Shown piece by piece: positions 19,111-27,832 of a DNA stretch of 64,000 nt. Below the pieces are notes generated by a model that was not told the DNA's origin, did no database searches, and worked only from the letters and a program-made list of their open reading frames with translations. How positions within the stretch are numbered: the stretch's first letter is position 1; the number at the start of each line of letters is the position of its first letter. Origin of the DNA: Lysinibacillus fusiformis (GTDB lineage Bacteria > Bacillota > Bacilli > Bacillales_A > Planococcaceae). The position numbers and the translations under genes are program-made. The stretch covers positions 1 through 64,000 of the forward strand of contig NZ_PDFK01000009.1 in NCBI RefSeq assembly GCF_002845985.1. The letters run 5' to 3'.

Positions 19111-19143
19111 AAAAACTATGCATAGATTGGATGCATAGTTTTT
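19111..19143. terminator. Perfect hairpin distal to repeat copy B
   Basis: 13-base arms (19111-19123 and 19131-19143, aaaaactatgcat and its complement) with a 7-base loop and A/T flanks. It sits about 20 bases beyond copy B, just as the 79-112 hairpin sits beyond copy A. The gap 18930-19110 before it shows no gene; it must hold the promoter of the 2-hydroxyacid dehydrogenase. Confidence 0.75.
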
Positions 19144-19162
19144 CATAATGTTGGAAAACAAA

Positions 19163-19565
19163 ACCTTCAATAACATTTTTGTGAAAGTTCCATTGTAGGC
19201 TACTTGCATTCTGTAAGCGAGTACTACCCCATGGGAATCAAGTAGCCCAATCAATAAAAATATTTCTTTTGAGCAAAGGTTTTCAACTAAAGTGGAAGTA
19301 TTCACTACTCTTTATGGAGGGGTGTTGTCACTCATCGCTTCTCCACATTGAAAATAAAAGCCTATCCTTACTCTAATCATACAAATAAAGAGCTATTTTG
19401 TTCACTAAGGCTCGTATGAAAGATTAGGAAAAGACTCTTTTGCGCATGGTTGATTGGAGTGGAGCCAGCGTCACTCCTAGGGATTTAGCGTCACAGCTGA
19501 GACGCTGGCAGAACGGAAATTAACCCCTCGCCTTTCAAACTTACTTTTTCTGCCGTTGACATCAA
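19163..19565 (-). repeat. Long interspersed repeat, copy B
   Basis: About 400 bases matching copy A (119-504) over their length. The best block runs from about 19300 to 19400. It begins within about ten bases of the hemAT stop codon and reads away from it. It contains an inner segment (about 19461-19535) with imperfect inverted ends, gattggagt and ggaaattaa. No transposase or conserved frame is present. Confidence 0.7.
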
Positions 19566-19570
19566 CACTA

Positions 19571-20863
19571 TTAAAATTCTCTAATTGTTGTATTTAAGCG
19601 ATTGGCCACTTTCTCTAATGCTCCAGAAGATTCACCAATAGTTTCAATAATCTTTACTAATTCAGCTATTTGACTACCAACATTTTGAAAGTTAGAGATA
19701 GAATCTTCCACAGAACCAGAAATCGCATCAAATGCTTTTAGCGACTCGGCATTGCGTTCAATACTACTATTCACGAGTTGCTGTATATCCTGAATGGCTT
19801 GGACCACCTGTGTTGTAATACCGTTCGACATCATAATTAGTTCAGCTATTTGTTCGACTGAGCTTTTCGTTTGATCAGCAAGCTTACCTACTTCATTTGC
19901 AACGACTGCGAAGCCCTTACCATGTTCGCCAGCACGTGCTGCTTCAATTGCAGAGTTCAGCGCAAGTAAATTGGTTTGCCCTGAGATGCTTTTCACAATT
20001 TCTACAACTGCATTAATTTTGGAAGAAGAGGCATCTAACTGCTCCACCATATTAGCCATCTCAACTGTTTTATGATGAATTTTTCCAGTTTGCTCATTGA
20101 TAGATACAATTTTAGTATAACCTTCACTAGACACCTTTTGCATAGATTGTGCCTCTTGCATACTATCTGTCAAAGAATCATTGACATGCTGTGCACTATA
20201 AACAAGTTGTGTTACTGTTTCAGTCGTATTTTGAGATTGAACCTCCAACTGTGTTGAAATGCCGCCTATGACATCCTTTACATGCTCCCTAACGCTATTG
20301 CGTTGTTTCTCTATTAATATACTGGCATAGTTATCGTATTCTTCCAAAACAATTTGCTGCTCGAAATTACATATTTTACTAACAGCATCACAAAATTTCT
20401 CTTCCTCGTCTTTAGATAGTCGAAGCTCATAAATAATTTTACGTAGTGATTTTTCAAGAATGTGAAAGGCTGCTAAATACCATTTAGGATAGAGATTAAT
20501 CTTCACATGCATCTTTGCCACACGGCTTCGCTTCTCTAAAAAAGCTTCATCTATACGCCCCTCAAACATTTCAATAATATGATGGCGTAATGTTTGCCGT
20601 AAGCGCTCGCTAGAACTATGCTTTTGTATCACAGCCTGTAAAGAGGGCACGCTTTCAATAGCATGATAAAATGCACCAACCACCTCAACAACGTTTCTTT
20701 CCACATAAGGCTTTAAGCTTTTAATCAATTGAAGGTCGTATACACTTAATCCTACAAGATTTAACTGAAATAAACGTTCTGGCTCTTCAATAAAAATACC
20801 GACAGCTGCTTCATCACTAATTTCAATTGTATTTTTCTTAGATCTATTTACAATTTGAAACAT
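19571..20863 (-). CDS. hemAT: Globin-coupled methyl-accepting chemotaxis receptor HemAT
   Basis: A 430-residue soluble receptor with no membrane segment. Residues about 30-180 form the globin sensor; the proximal haem His is His119 in [16 protein letters not shown], and Tyr66 in GAFYHAIE fits the distal pocket. Residues about 190-430 are a methyl-accepting signalling coiled coil with hairpin tip [21 protein letters not shown]. Length matches B. subtilis HemAT (432 aa), an aerotaxis oxygen sensor working through CheA/CheW. The ATG at 20863 follows GAGGTGG by about five bases; a GTG nine bases upstream overlaps that site. Repeat copy B follows the stop. Confidence 0.9.
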   Translation of the reverse strand: MFQIVNRSKKNTIEISDEAAVGIFIEEPERLFQLNLVGLSVYDLQLIKSLKPYVERNVVEVVGAFYHAIESVPSLQAVIQKHSSSERLRQTLRHHIIEMFEGRIDEAFLEKRSRVAKMHVKINLYPKWYLAAFHILEKSLRKIIYELRLSKDEEEKFCDAVSKICNFEQQIVLEEYDNYASILIEKQRNSVREHVKDVIGGISTQLEVQSQNTTETVTQLVYSAQHVNDSLTDSMQEAQSMQKVSSEGYTKIVSINEQTGKIHHKTVEMANMVEQLDASSSKINAVVEIVKSISGQTNLLALNSAIEAARAGEHGKGFAVVANEVGKLADQTKSSVEQIAELIMMSNGITTQVVQAIQDIQQLVNSSIERNAESLKAFDAISGSVEDSISNFQNVGSQIAELVKIIETIGESSGALEKVANRLNTTIREF

Positions 20864-20999
20864 TTTCTCCACCTCATATTATAATCATATACCGAACTAA
20901 GTCTATTATCCTAAATGCTATTCAATAACAACAAATATTTGGACATTCTATGTATCAATTATAATCTCAAAATAAACAAATGAATAATAAAGAGGTAAA

Positions 21000-21014
21000 T
21001 GATAGCTATTATCA
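21000..21014. promoter_or_regulatory. Candidate Fur box upstream of hemAT
   Basis: TGATAGCTATTATCA matches the 7-1-7 Fur consensus TGATAATNATTATCA at 12 of 14 informative positions. On the minus strand a TATAAT lies directly before it, so the box would overlap the start region of a transcript leading into hemAT about 140 bases away. No good -35 was found at 17-base spacing. Confidence 0.4.
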
Positions 21015-21130
21015 TTATAATCCTCTATACATTTGTACTATTCAATAAGTCTTTATAACTATTTTACTCATTTTTCAAAAAAATGATGGCTGGAGTAATA
21101 AAAAAAGCCACTGCTTCTTATCAAAGAAGA

Positions 21131-21183
21131 GTCCTGCACCCCTAAAGTTTAGATTTTTGACTCTAACTTTAGGGGTGCAGGAC
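21131..21183. terminator. Long perfect hairpin after uppP
   Basis: Perfect 19-base arms (21131-21149 and 21165-21183; gtcctgcacccctaaagtt and its complement), extended outward by an imperfect stem that ends in an A-run near 21110 and a T-run near 21195. It lies just downstream of the minus-strand uppP gene. The stem is longer than a simple terminator needs and may be a repeat element. Confidence 0.8.
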
Positions 21184-21202
21184 CAAGAGTGACCTTTTTT
21201 AT

Positions 21203-22039
21203 TTACATAAAAATAATTACACAAAGAACTGCGGCTAAAACTAAACGATAAATCGCAAAAGGCATTAACTTCACCTTTGAAATAAGTGCTAGGAAAAACT
21301 TGATGGATAGTAAGGCAAAGATAAATGAACTAATAAATCCAACTGCATAGAATCCAAAATAGTCCATCGATAAAGTATCCCAGTTTTTCAGAACGGATAC
21401 TAGACTAGCCCCTGCCATGATTGGCACTGCCATAATGAATGTAAAATCGGCTGCAACACGGTGACTCATACCAAAGAGTACCCCACCTGAAATAGTCGCA
21501 CCTGAACGAGAAAAACCTGGCCATAAAGATAGACATTGAACTAACCCAACTTTAAATGCTAAACCATAGGATATCTTGTCTAAAGAATCTACTTTTGGTT
21601 TTCTTGGTGCCAATTTATCCGCAGCAATCATTAGAATTGCTCCTGCCACTAAAGCATAAACTACATGTTCTACTTTAAATAAATGGTCGTCTATAAAATC
21701 TTTAAACGCAAAACCTAAAACAACTGCTGGCAGCATCCCAACAATAACATGCAATAAGTTAAAACGGCCGTTTATGGATTTTGATTGACCGTCAATATTA
21801 TATAAGCCAACTAAGCTTAGCATACGTTTCCACATCACTACGATAACCGCTAAAATGGAGCCGAGCTGCACAACAATTTTAAATGTGTTAGCAGGATATT
21901 TTCCCAAAAACTCCTCTGTCTTTAACCACATATCATCCACGATAATCATATGACCCGTAGAAGATACTGGTGCGAATTCCGTCATACCTTCGACAAAGCC
22001 TAATATTAACGCTTTTAATAATTCTATAATTTCCACCAT
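21203..22039 (-). CDS. uppP: Undecaprenyl-diphosphatase UppP/BacA
   Basis: A 278-residue polytopic membrane enzyme that dephosphorylates undecaprenyl diphosphate to recycle the lipid carrier for wall polymers; extra copies raise bacitracin resistance. Both active-site segments are present: VEGMTEFAPVSSTGH near the N-terminus and PGFSRSGATISGG in the middle. The N-terminal part through HMIIVDDMWLKT resembles B. subtilis UppP. A GTG one codon after the annotated ATG has slightly better spacing to AAGGTG and could be the true start. Confidence 0.92.
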   Translation of the reverse strand: MVEIIELLKALILGFVEGMTEFAPVSSTGHMIIVDDMWLKTEEFLGKYPANTFKIVVQLGSILAVIVVMWKRMLSLVGLYNIDGQSKSINGRFNLLHVIVGMLPAVVLGFAFKDFIDDHLFKVEHVVYALVAGAILMIAADKLAPRKPKVDSLDKISYGLAFKVGLVQCLSLWPGFSRSGATISGGVLFGMSHRVAADFTFIMAVPIMAGASLVSVLKNWDTLSMDYFGFYAVGFISSFIFALLSIKFFLALISKVKLMPFAIYRLVLAAVLCVIIFM

Positions 22040-22143
22040 GTCACCTTACCTTTTTTAATCAAATACCCACCTATTATAAGATACTACGTTTTCATATACT
22101 ACTGTCATTTCACCTAGGTAGCTCATTTCAAGATTACCACACA

Positions 22144-23223
22144 CTATTGAAAGTTTATATCCACTACCCAAAGCTCTGATCTACTACCAATTCGCATCGG
22201 TGGTCCCCAGAAGCCATAGCCTGATGAAACAAGTGTATGCATATGCTCCTTCAACTTATAACCATAGTCCAGTTCAAATACCCGAGCCGTTATATACTGG
22301 TTTGGCCATAGCTGACCCTTATGTGTATGACCTGACATATGTAAATCAACCCCCATTGCCGTTGGTGTTACCAAGTCATCGGGTGTATGGTTCATCACAA
22401 GCCATGGCAAGTTATCAGATACCTTTAATTCTTCAAGTGTTTTTCTTTCTTTATTCGTCCTATCCTCTTGCCCTGTTAATACAAACGCATCTTCTATACG
22501 AATTGTTTCATCTAGCAGTATTTTCACATTGGCATTTTCCATTTCCTTTACAAACTCAGGAATTTTTTTACCGTAATATTCATGGTTACCCAATATCCCA
22601 TACGTTCCATATGTAGATGTTAATCCTTTCATGACATCCGCCATGCCCTCTTGAACAAACCATTTTGGATCATCATCCACGATATCGCCAGCTAACAATA
22701 CAATATCTGGCTGCGCTTCATTTGCCAAGTTTACAAATCGTTGCAAATGCCTTTTATGCGATAATACCCCTAAATGAAAATCAGATGCCACAACAGCTCT
22801 CAGTGATTCTAGTTCACTTTCCTTTTTGGCTACCGTTATTTCTAAATGACGAACTACTGGTGAATAAGCTAAATAAGAGCCGATGATACTTAACAAAACT
22901 AGGACAGCAACTGCTATACTACCAATTATTTGTACATTTTTAAAGGGAGTTAACCAAACAATCAATTGTGAAGCTAAACACAGTAATAAGCCGTATTCAA
23001 AGAGAAACATCCAGTAATTACTGATGACCGAAAAAAACCGTAAAGACTCATGTAATCTTCCGATAATAATACTAAAAGCAACAATATACAGGATCAGCCA
23101 AAATAGGACTGGATAACGGAACCATCCCATCGCTACAAGCCACTGCTTTACTCCCCACCCTAAATAGAAAGTCAACGCACTATAAATACTAATTAAAAGT
23201 ATACCACCGATTACTTTTGGCAT
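22144..23223 (-). CDS. Membrane-anchored metallophosphoesterase
   Basis: A 359-residue protein with about four N-terminal membrane helices (about 1-125) and a C-terminal calcineurin-like phosphoesterase domain. Metal-binding motifs appear in order: SDFHLG, GDIVDD, GNHEYY, NHTPDD and GHTHKGQ. YkuE/YkoQ-type proteins share this fold; the substrate is unknown, perhaps a lipid-linked or extracellular phosphoester. It lies upstream of uppP on the same strand but with a 104-base gap. Confidence 0.82.
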   Translation of the reverse strand: MPKVIGGILLISIYSALTFYLGWGVKQWLVAMGWFRYPVLFWLILYIVAFSIIIGRLHESLRFFSVISNYWMFLFEYGLLLCLASQLIVWLTPFKNVQIIGSIAVAVLVLLSIIGSYLAYSPVVRHLEITVAKKESELESLRAVVASDFHLGVLSHKRHLQRFVNLANEAQPDIVLLAGDIVDDDPKWFVQEGMADVMKGLTSTYGTYGILGNHEYYGKKIPEFVKEMENANVKILLDETIRIEDAFVLTGQEDRTNKERKTLEELKVSDNLPWLVMNHTPDDLVTPTAMGVDLHMSGHTHKGQLWPNQYITARVFELDYGYKLKEHMHTLVSSGYGFWGPPMRIGSRSELWVVDINFQ

Positions 23224-23526
23224 AACCTAGTCCTCTACTTTCTTCTATAATTTAGTTGATTATATCATTATACTTAACAATCATATTGCTTGAAGCCCTT
23301 GAATAATCTTCTATCTGAAAATAGGAACTGATTACAGATGACAACTATAAGTTTACCTTTTTATTTCCTTCGATTCTCTCGTTCTACATGACATTCCACC
23401 ATATTTAGATGACATTTTCGTCATTTTCACACTAAAAGCCACTTTAATTTCTACAAATCTTCCAGTAACATAATAGATGAACGAGAAAATTTACGCATTT
23501 ACGAGCAAAAAGGGGTGCTATTTCGA
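23224..23526. other. Divergent intergenic gap, no feature recognised
   Basis: About 300 AT-rich bases between the metallophosphoesterase and the second acyl-CoA dehydrogenase. It must hold both promoters. I see no convincing -35/-10 pair, operator palindrome, RNA motif or ORF. Confidence 0.3.
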
Positions 23527-24675
23527 ATGACACGTTATAAATTTGAAACAATAGAGCATGAGTTATTTCGTAAAACCTTCCGTAAGTTTTTAGCTGAAGA
23601 AGCTGAGCCACATTATATTCAATGGGAAAAAGACCATCTAATTCCACTTTCCTTTTGGCGCAAGCTCGGTGAGATGGGCTACCTTTGCCCACAGGTCGAG
23701 GAGCAGTATGGCGGGCTTGGTCTGGATTTCAGCTTCGGTGTTATTATTCAAGAGGAGCTAGAACGTATAGGTTCAAGTCTTATTGGGATTGGACTGCATA
23801 ATGATATTGCCGTACCTTATATCGAGGCTTATGGTACACATGAACAAAAATCTCGCTGGCTGCCTAAATGTATTTCAGGCGACTATATCACTGCGATTGC
23901 GATGACTGAGCCTGGTACAGGTTCAGACTTGGCAAATATACAAACAACCGCGATCCGCGATGGTGACTTTTACATTGTCAATGGACAAAAAACCTTTATC
24001 ACTAATGGCATTCATACAAACTTAGCCATTGTTGCAGTGAAAACAAATCCACAGGTGGAGAAAAAGCATCGCGGCATCAGTCTACTTGTCATTGAAGAAG
24101 GTACACCTGGCTTTACAAAGGGAAGACAGCTCGAAAAGGTTGGGATGCATGCCCAAGATACGGCAGAACTCTATTTTGAAGATTGCCGAGTGCCTGTGCA
24201 AAACCTACTTGGAGAAGAAGGCAAGGGTTTTCACTATATGATGGAAAAGCTACAGCAAGAGCGATTAGCAGTAGCGATTGCTGCACAAACAGCCGCAGAG
24301 GATATGCTTACCTTGACATTAGACTATGTAAAATCACGTCAAGCCTTTGGTAAAACAATTGGCGACTTCCAAAATACAAAATTTAAAATTGCTGAAATGG
24401 CTACTAAAATTGAGCTTGGAAAATCATTTTTAGAATCCTTGATTGAAGAGCATATTGCTGGGAAAGAGGTTGTAACAAAGGTATCTATGGCAAAATACTG
24501 GATCACAGAAAATGCACGTGAGCTTGCCACGCAATGTATGCAATTGCATGGTGGCTATGGCTATATGGAGGAATATAAAATTGCTAGAAGGTATAGAGAT
24601 ATACCTGTTATGTCCATCTATGCTGGTACCAACGAAGTGATGAAAGTCATTATCGCCAAAAATTTAGGCTTATAA
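23527..24675 (+). CDS. Acyl-CoA dehydrogenase, long-chain/isovaleryl-like
   Basis: A 382-residue acyl-CoA dehydrogenase with MTEPGTGSD (about 126-134), KTFIT and a C-terminal QLHGGYGYMEEY segment. The usual catalytic Glu of IYEGT is Ala here (IYAGTNE). In long-chain acyl-CoA and isovaleryl-CoA dehydrogenases the base instead comes from an earlier helix, and Glu245 in KLQQERL fits that position. I therefore place it with that subgroup. The ATG at 23527 lies nine bases after AAGGGGTG; an in-frame GTG inside that site was rejected. It is monocistronic. Confidence 0.82.
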   Translation: MTRYKFETIEHELFRKTFRKFLAEEAEPHYIQWEKDHLIPLSFWRKLGEMGYLCPQVEEQYGGLGLDFSFGVIIQEELERIGSSLIGIGLHNDIAVPYIEAYGTHEQKSRWLPKCISGDYITAIAMTEPGTGSDLANIQTTAIRDGDFYIVNGQKTFITNGIHTNLAIVAVKTNPQVEKKHRGISLLVIEEGTPGFTKGRQLEKVGMHAQDTAELYFEDCRVPVQNLLGEEGKGFHYMMEKLQQERLAVAIAAQTAAEDMLTLTLDYVKSRQAFGKTIGDFQNTKFKIAEMATKIELGKSFLESLIEEHIAGKEVVTKVSMAKYWITENARELATQCMQLHGGYGYMEEYKIARRYRDIPVMSIYAGTNEVMKVIIAKNLGL

Positions 24676-24707
24676 AAAGATGGCGGCAAATTTCTGCCGC
24701 CATCTTT
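24676..24707. terminator. Bidirectional terminator
   Basis: Perfect 13-base arms (24676-24688 and 24695-24707, aaagatggcggca and its complement) between convergent genes, starting right after the stop of the acyl-CoA dehydrogenase. Confidence 0.92.
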
Positions 24708-24710
24708 CCA

Positions 24711-26915
24711 TTATACTGCTGGAATTCGAACAATTACTTTAAATAGATCGCCATCTACATCAATACTCATTCTTGCCCCATGTAAGTCGACAATAGATTG
24801 TGCAATCGCTAATCCAAGTCCTGAGCCCTCTGTATGTCTTGAAGCATCTGCACGTTTAAAGCGTTCAAATAATTCCTCGGCATCCTCACTGATTTCATAT
24901 TTCGCAACATTTTTCACTGTAAATTCAGCATCACCATCTGCCGTACGTTTCAACGTCACGTATACACGTGTTCCTTCTAACGCATATTTCAAGACATTCA
25001 CAATTAAATTATCGATGAGTCTCCACCATTTTTGACCGTCCACATATGCATAGATGGGATCGTGTGGCATCGTCATACGTAAATCTAAGCTTGACTGTGT
25101 CAAATCCTCTTTATGCTCCCCTACCGCTTGCTGAATAAGCTGCGTCAAATCTACTCGACTGCGATGGAGTTCAATATTGCCACTTGCCATTTTTGACACT
25201 TCAAAAAGGTCTTCAATCAATACTTTTAAACGCTCAGATTTTTTATCGAGAATTTGAATGTATTGTTGACGTTCTTCGTCTGTAATAGTGGGCTTTTTCA
25301 GTAAATCCGTATACGTAATAATAGAGGTTAATGGCGTACGTAAATCATGACTCACATTTGTAATAAGCTCTGTTTTCAAACGTTCACTTTTCGCCTGCTC
25401 ATGCATGGACGTACGAACACCTTCTCGTAAATGGTTAAGATTTTCAGCATGACCTGCAAGCGGTGATTTGCCTTTTACCTTCACATCTCGGTTTAAACGT
25501 CCTTCAGCCATATTCTTCGTATCCTTCATAATGCGATTTAAATAACCCATTCTTGATAGGAAAACAACCAGAGCAGGAATTCCTACGAACATACACATAG
25601 CAAGAACAAGAACTGGAAAACCGCCTCCTCTTAACATAGAAGCGACAAGGCTACCTCCCCCAAAGAAGGCTGCAGCTAACATGACCAATGAATGCAATGC
25701 AATAGAACGATTGATAAATAAATCAGTCATCGAATCGCCAAGTGACCATAAATAACTTGATTTCATATTTTCTTCTAGCTTTTTCAAAGTATCCACTCTT
25801 GTATACAGCCAAATTAATTGTACAAAGAAAGCACTGCCTATAACGAATAACACAGCTATTTTAAAGGCAGAATCTAGTATAGACCGTACATAATTATATT
25901 GATAATTGTAATCGTAAGTGTATTCAATAGATTCAAAAACAATTTGGGAAGTAAAAAGATACATAAATCCTGTGATCAATACTAGAATAACCTGAAAGTC
26001 AAACTTTACCTTAGTTAAAATCTCTTTTTCCTTCATATTCGTGACAGTTTGTAGTACAACCTTACGACCTCTCCATGCAAAGATTGCCGTTACTATACTA
26101 GTCAGCCACACAAAGAAAAAGGTATATTGATTACGGTGAAAACGATTATAATCCTGCATAACGCCTAATGATTGAACTGCTTTTTTCGAGATGGTTAAGA
26201 CACCCATATATTCAGCTGTTTCATAAAAATTATCTACATCCACATATGCTTCTGTACTGTAAAAAATATCCCTTAAATTATTACTAATATTTCCTGCATA
26301 TAATGGGTTTCGCTCAGAATATTTTATTTTATAGGCACTGCTTTCTGAAACATCACCTGCACGGTATATTTTACCTGTTTCAATATTCGTCAACTCATAG
26401 GACCAGTAGTCATAGTTTTTTCCAAAGCTTTTCGCTTCGGCTTGTACTGACTTAATATATTTATCAATTAATGCTTCTTTTTCAGCACGAATCTTCTTTC
26501 GCACATGCTCATCATTTTCAAAGTTTGCCGTAATATCTTTAATCTTATTATCGCGTTCAGTCTCTAGCTTTATTTGTAATTCTGCAGCATTGGCATCCAC
26601 TGCTTCTTGAATTCGCTGTCCGTATTGCTGTTTAATATTATCGATTTGCTGTCCCAATGTACCATAGTAATTACGATGATCTTCTATTTCTGATTGCGTA
26701 ATTTCTATTTCATCTTTAAAATCTGCGGCATTCGGTACATTTAACACTAACGGTCCTAGTTCTGCTGTGAAATTATCGATTTCATGCTGGAAATTTTCCG
26801 ATTGGAAATAGGATTTACCAATATACTGATAACCTACATGCCAAAAAGTAAAAATACCAAAAATTGTCCAAATGAAACACATTAACACTAGAGAGGATTT
26901 CCATTTTTTTATCAT
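24711..26915 (-). CDS. Large membrane sensor histidine kinase
   Basis: A 734-residue kinase. The first membrane helix (about 8-28) is followed by an extracellular region of some 220 residues rich in charged helices, then about five more helices (about 255-460), a HAMP-like linker, the HisKA H-box NVSHDLRTPLTS and a HATPase domain with DNLIVNVLKYAL and GSGLGLAIAQS. It should phosphorylate the OmpR-family regulator upstream. The stimulus is unknown. The ribosome site GAGGAG overlaps the stop codon of the 39-residue ORF before it, which suggests coupled translation. Confidence 0.87.
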   Translation of the reverse strand: MIKKWKSSLVLMCFIWTIFGIFTFWHVGYQYIGKSYFQSENFQHEIDNFTAELGPLVLNVPNAADFKDEIEITQSEIEDHRNYYGTLGQQIDNIKQQYGQRIQEAVDANAAELQIKLETERDNKIKDITANFENDEHVRKKIRAEKEALIDKYIKSVQAEAKSFGKNYDYWSYELTNIETGKIYRAGDVSESSAYKIKYSERNPLYAGNISNNLRDIFYSTEAYVDVDNFYETAEYMGVLTISKKAVQSLGVMQDYNRFHRNQYTFFFVWLTSIVTAIFAWRGRKVVLQTVTNMKEKEILTKVKFDFQVILVLITGFMYLFTSQIVFESIEYTYDYNYQYNYVRSILDSAFKIAVLFVIGSAFFVQLIWLYTRVDTLKKLEENMKSSYLWSLGDSMTDLFINRSIALHSLVMLAAAFFGGGSLVASMLRGGGFPVLVLAMCMFVGIPALVVFLSRMGYLNRIMKDTKNMAEGRLNRDVKVKGKSPLAGHAENLNHLREGVRTSMHEQAKSERLKTELITNVSHDLRTPLTSIITYTDLLKKPTITDEERQQYIQILDKKSERLKVLIEDLFEVSKMASGNIELHRSRVDLTQLIQQAVGEHKEDLTQSSLDLRMTMPHDPIYAYVDGQKWWRLIDNLIVNVLKYALEGTRVYVTLKRTADGDAEFTVKNVAKYEISEDAEELFERFKRADASRHTEGSGLGLAIAQSIVDLHGARMSIDVDGDLFKVIVRIPAV

Positions 26916-26930
26916 ACCTCTTACACTCCT

Positions 26931-27050
26931 CTAAAAAATTCTTTCCAAAAATTGCAAAACCTCTGAGGAGCGAGAATCGACGATTTGATAGGCATAAACA
27001 CCAAAATAAATGAGCCCAACAACACCTGCTATAAATCCTGCAATCGTCAT
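26931..27050 (-). CDS. 39-residue single-span membrane peptide
   Basis: A short ORF between the response regulator and the kinase: MTIAGFIAGVVGLIYFGVYA followed by a polar tail (YQIVDSRSSE...). It has one clear membrane helix (about 3-20). It starts 13 bases after the regulator's stop, preceded by tagagaag, and its own TAG stop is part of the kinase's GAGGAG site. Position and coupling make it a plausible third component of the system, for example a kinase regulator. I recognise no family, and conservation has not been tested. Confidence 0.6.
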   Translation of the reverse strand: MTIAGFIAGVVGLIYFGVYAYQIVDSRSSEVLQFLERIF

Positions 27051-27063
27051 ATACTTCTCTAGT

Positions 27064-27756
27064 TTATTTTTCCATTTTATAGCCAACGCCCCATACCACC
27101 TTTAGATAGCGCGGATTTTTCGGATCTGCTTCAATTTTTTCACGTATCTTCCGAATGTGAACAGCTACAATATTTTCAGCATTGTACGCCTCCTCATTCC
27201 AAACACGTTCATAAATTTCACGTATCGAAAAAACACGCCCTACATTTTTCATTAATAATTCCGTGATTTTATATTCTATTGGAGTTAGTCGAACAGGTTC
27301 TCCTTCTAGTATGACCTCTTTTGCATCTTCATCAAGAACAAGTCCGTCAATTTCCACTTTTGTCGCTCCTTCACTATACGTCCCTAGTTGCACATAACGT
27401 CGCAACTGCGATTTCACTCGTGCCAATAGTTCTAATGGATGAAATGGCTTCGTCACATAATCATCAGCTCCAACGGATAGCCCATGTATTTTATCGCCAT
27501 CCTCTGCCTTTGCACTCAGCATAATAATTGGAATATTGCGCTCCTCCCTAATTTTAAAGGTTGCTGTAATGCCATCCATGTTTGGCATCATGATATCTAA
27601 AATAATTAAATGTACTTCATTGTTCTCTAGCTTTTCTAATGCATCTTGGCCGTCTGCTGCTTTAATGACATGATAGCCTTCATTTTTTAAATAAATTTCA
27701 ATACCATCACGAATATCTTGATCGTCATCTGTAACAAGAACTGTTAATTTCGTCAT
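27064..27756 (-). CDS. OmpR-family response regulator
   Basis: A 230-residue regulator. The receiver domain (about 1-120) has the acidic pair DDD, the phosphoacceptor Asp in LIILDIMMPNMDG and Lys in YVTKPF. The C-terminal winged helix (about 135-230) shows RLTPIEYKITELLMKN and VVWGVGYKMEK. It is the first gene of a three-gene unit with the 39-residue peptide and the kinase. The ATG at 27756 follows GAGGTG by about six bases; the in-frame extension upstream lacks a ribosome site. Confidence 0.9.
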   Translation of the reverse strand: MTKLTVLVTDDDQDIRDGIEIYLKNEGYHVIKAADGQDALEKLENNEVHLIILDIMMPNMDGITATFKIREERNIPIIMLSAKAEDGDKIHGLSVGADDYVTKPFHPLELLARVKSQLRRYVQLGTYSEGATKVEIDGLVLDEDAKEVILEGEPVRLTPIEYKITELLMKNVGRVFSIREIYERVWNEEAYNAENIVAVHIRKIREKIEADPKNPRYLKVVWGVGYKMEK

Positions 27757-27832
27757 GATATACACCTCGCTCTCAAATATCAGTGTACCTTTCAAATCTT
27801 AAAAACCAGCTATTATAAAAATGAAGAATTTC

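Noticed and set aside
19084-19305. 73-codon minus-strand frame across a terminator hairpin and repeat copy B
   Set aside because: Spans a strong hairpin and repeat sequence; no ribosome site.
22200-22616. 138-codon plus-strand frame
   Set aside because: Antisense to the metallophosphoesterase motifs, with low-complexity Pro/Leu/His composition typical of shadow frames.
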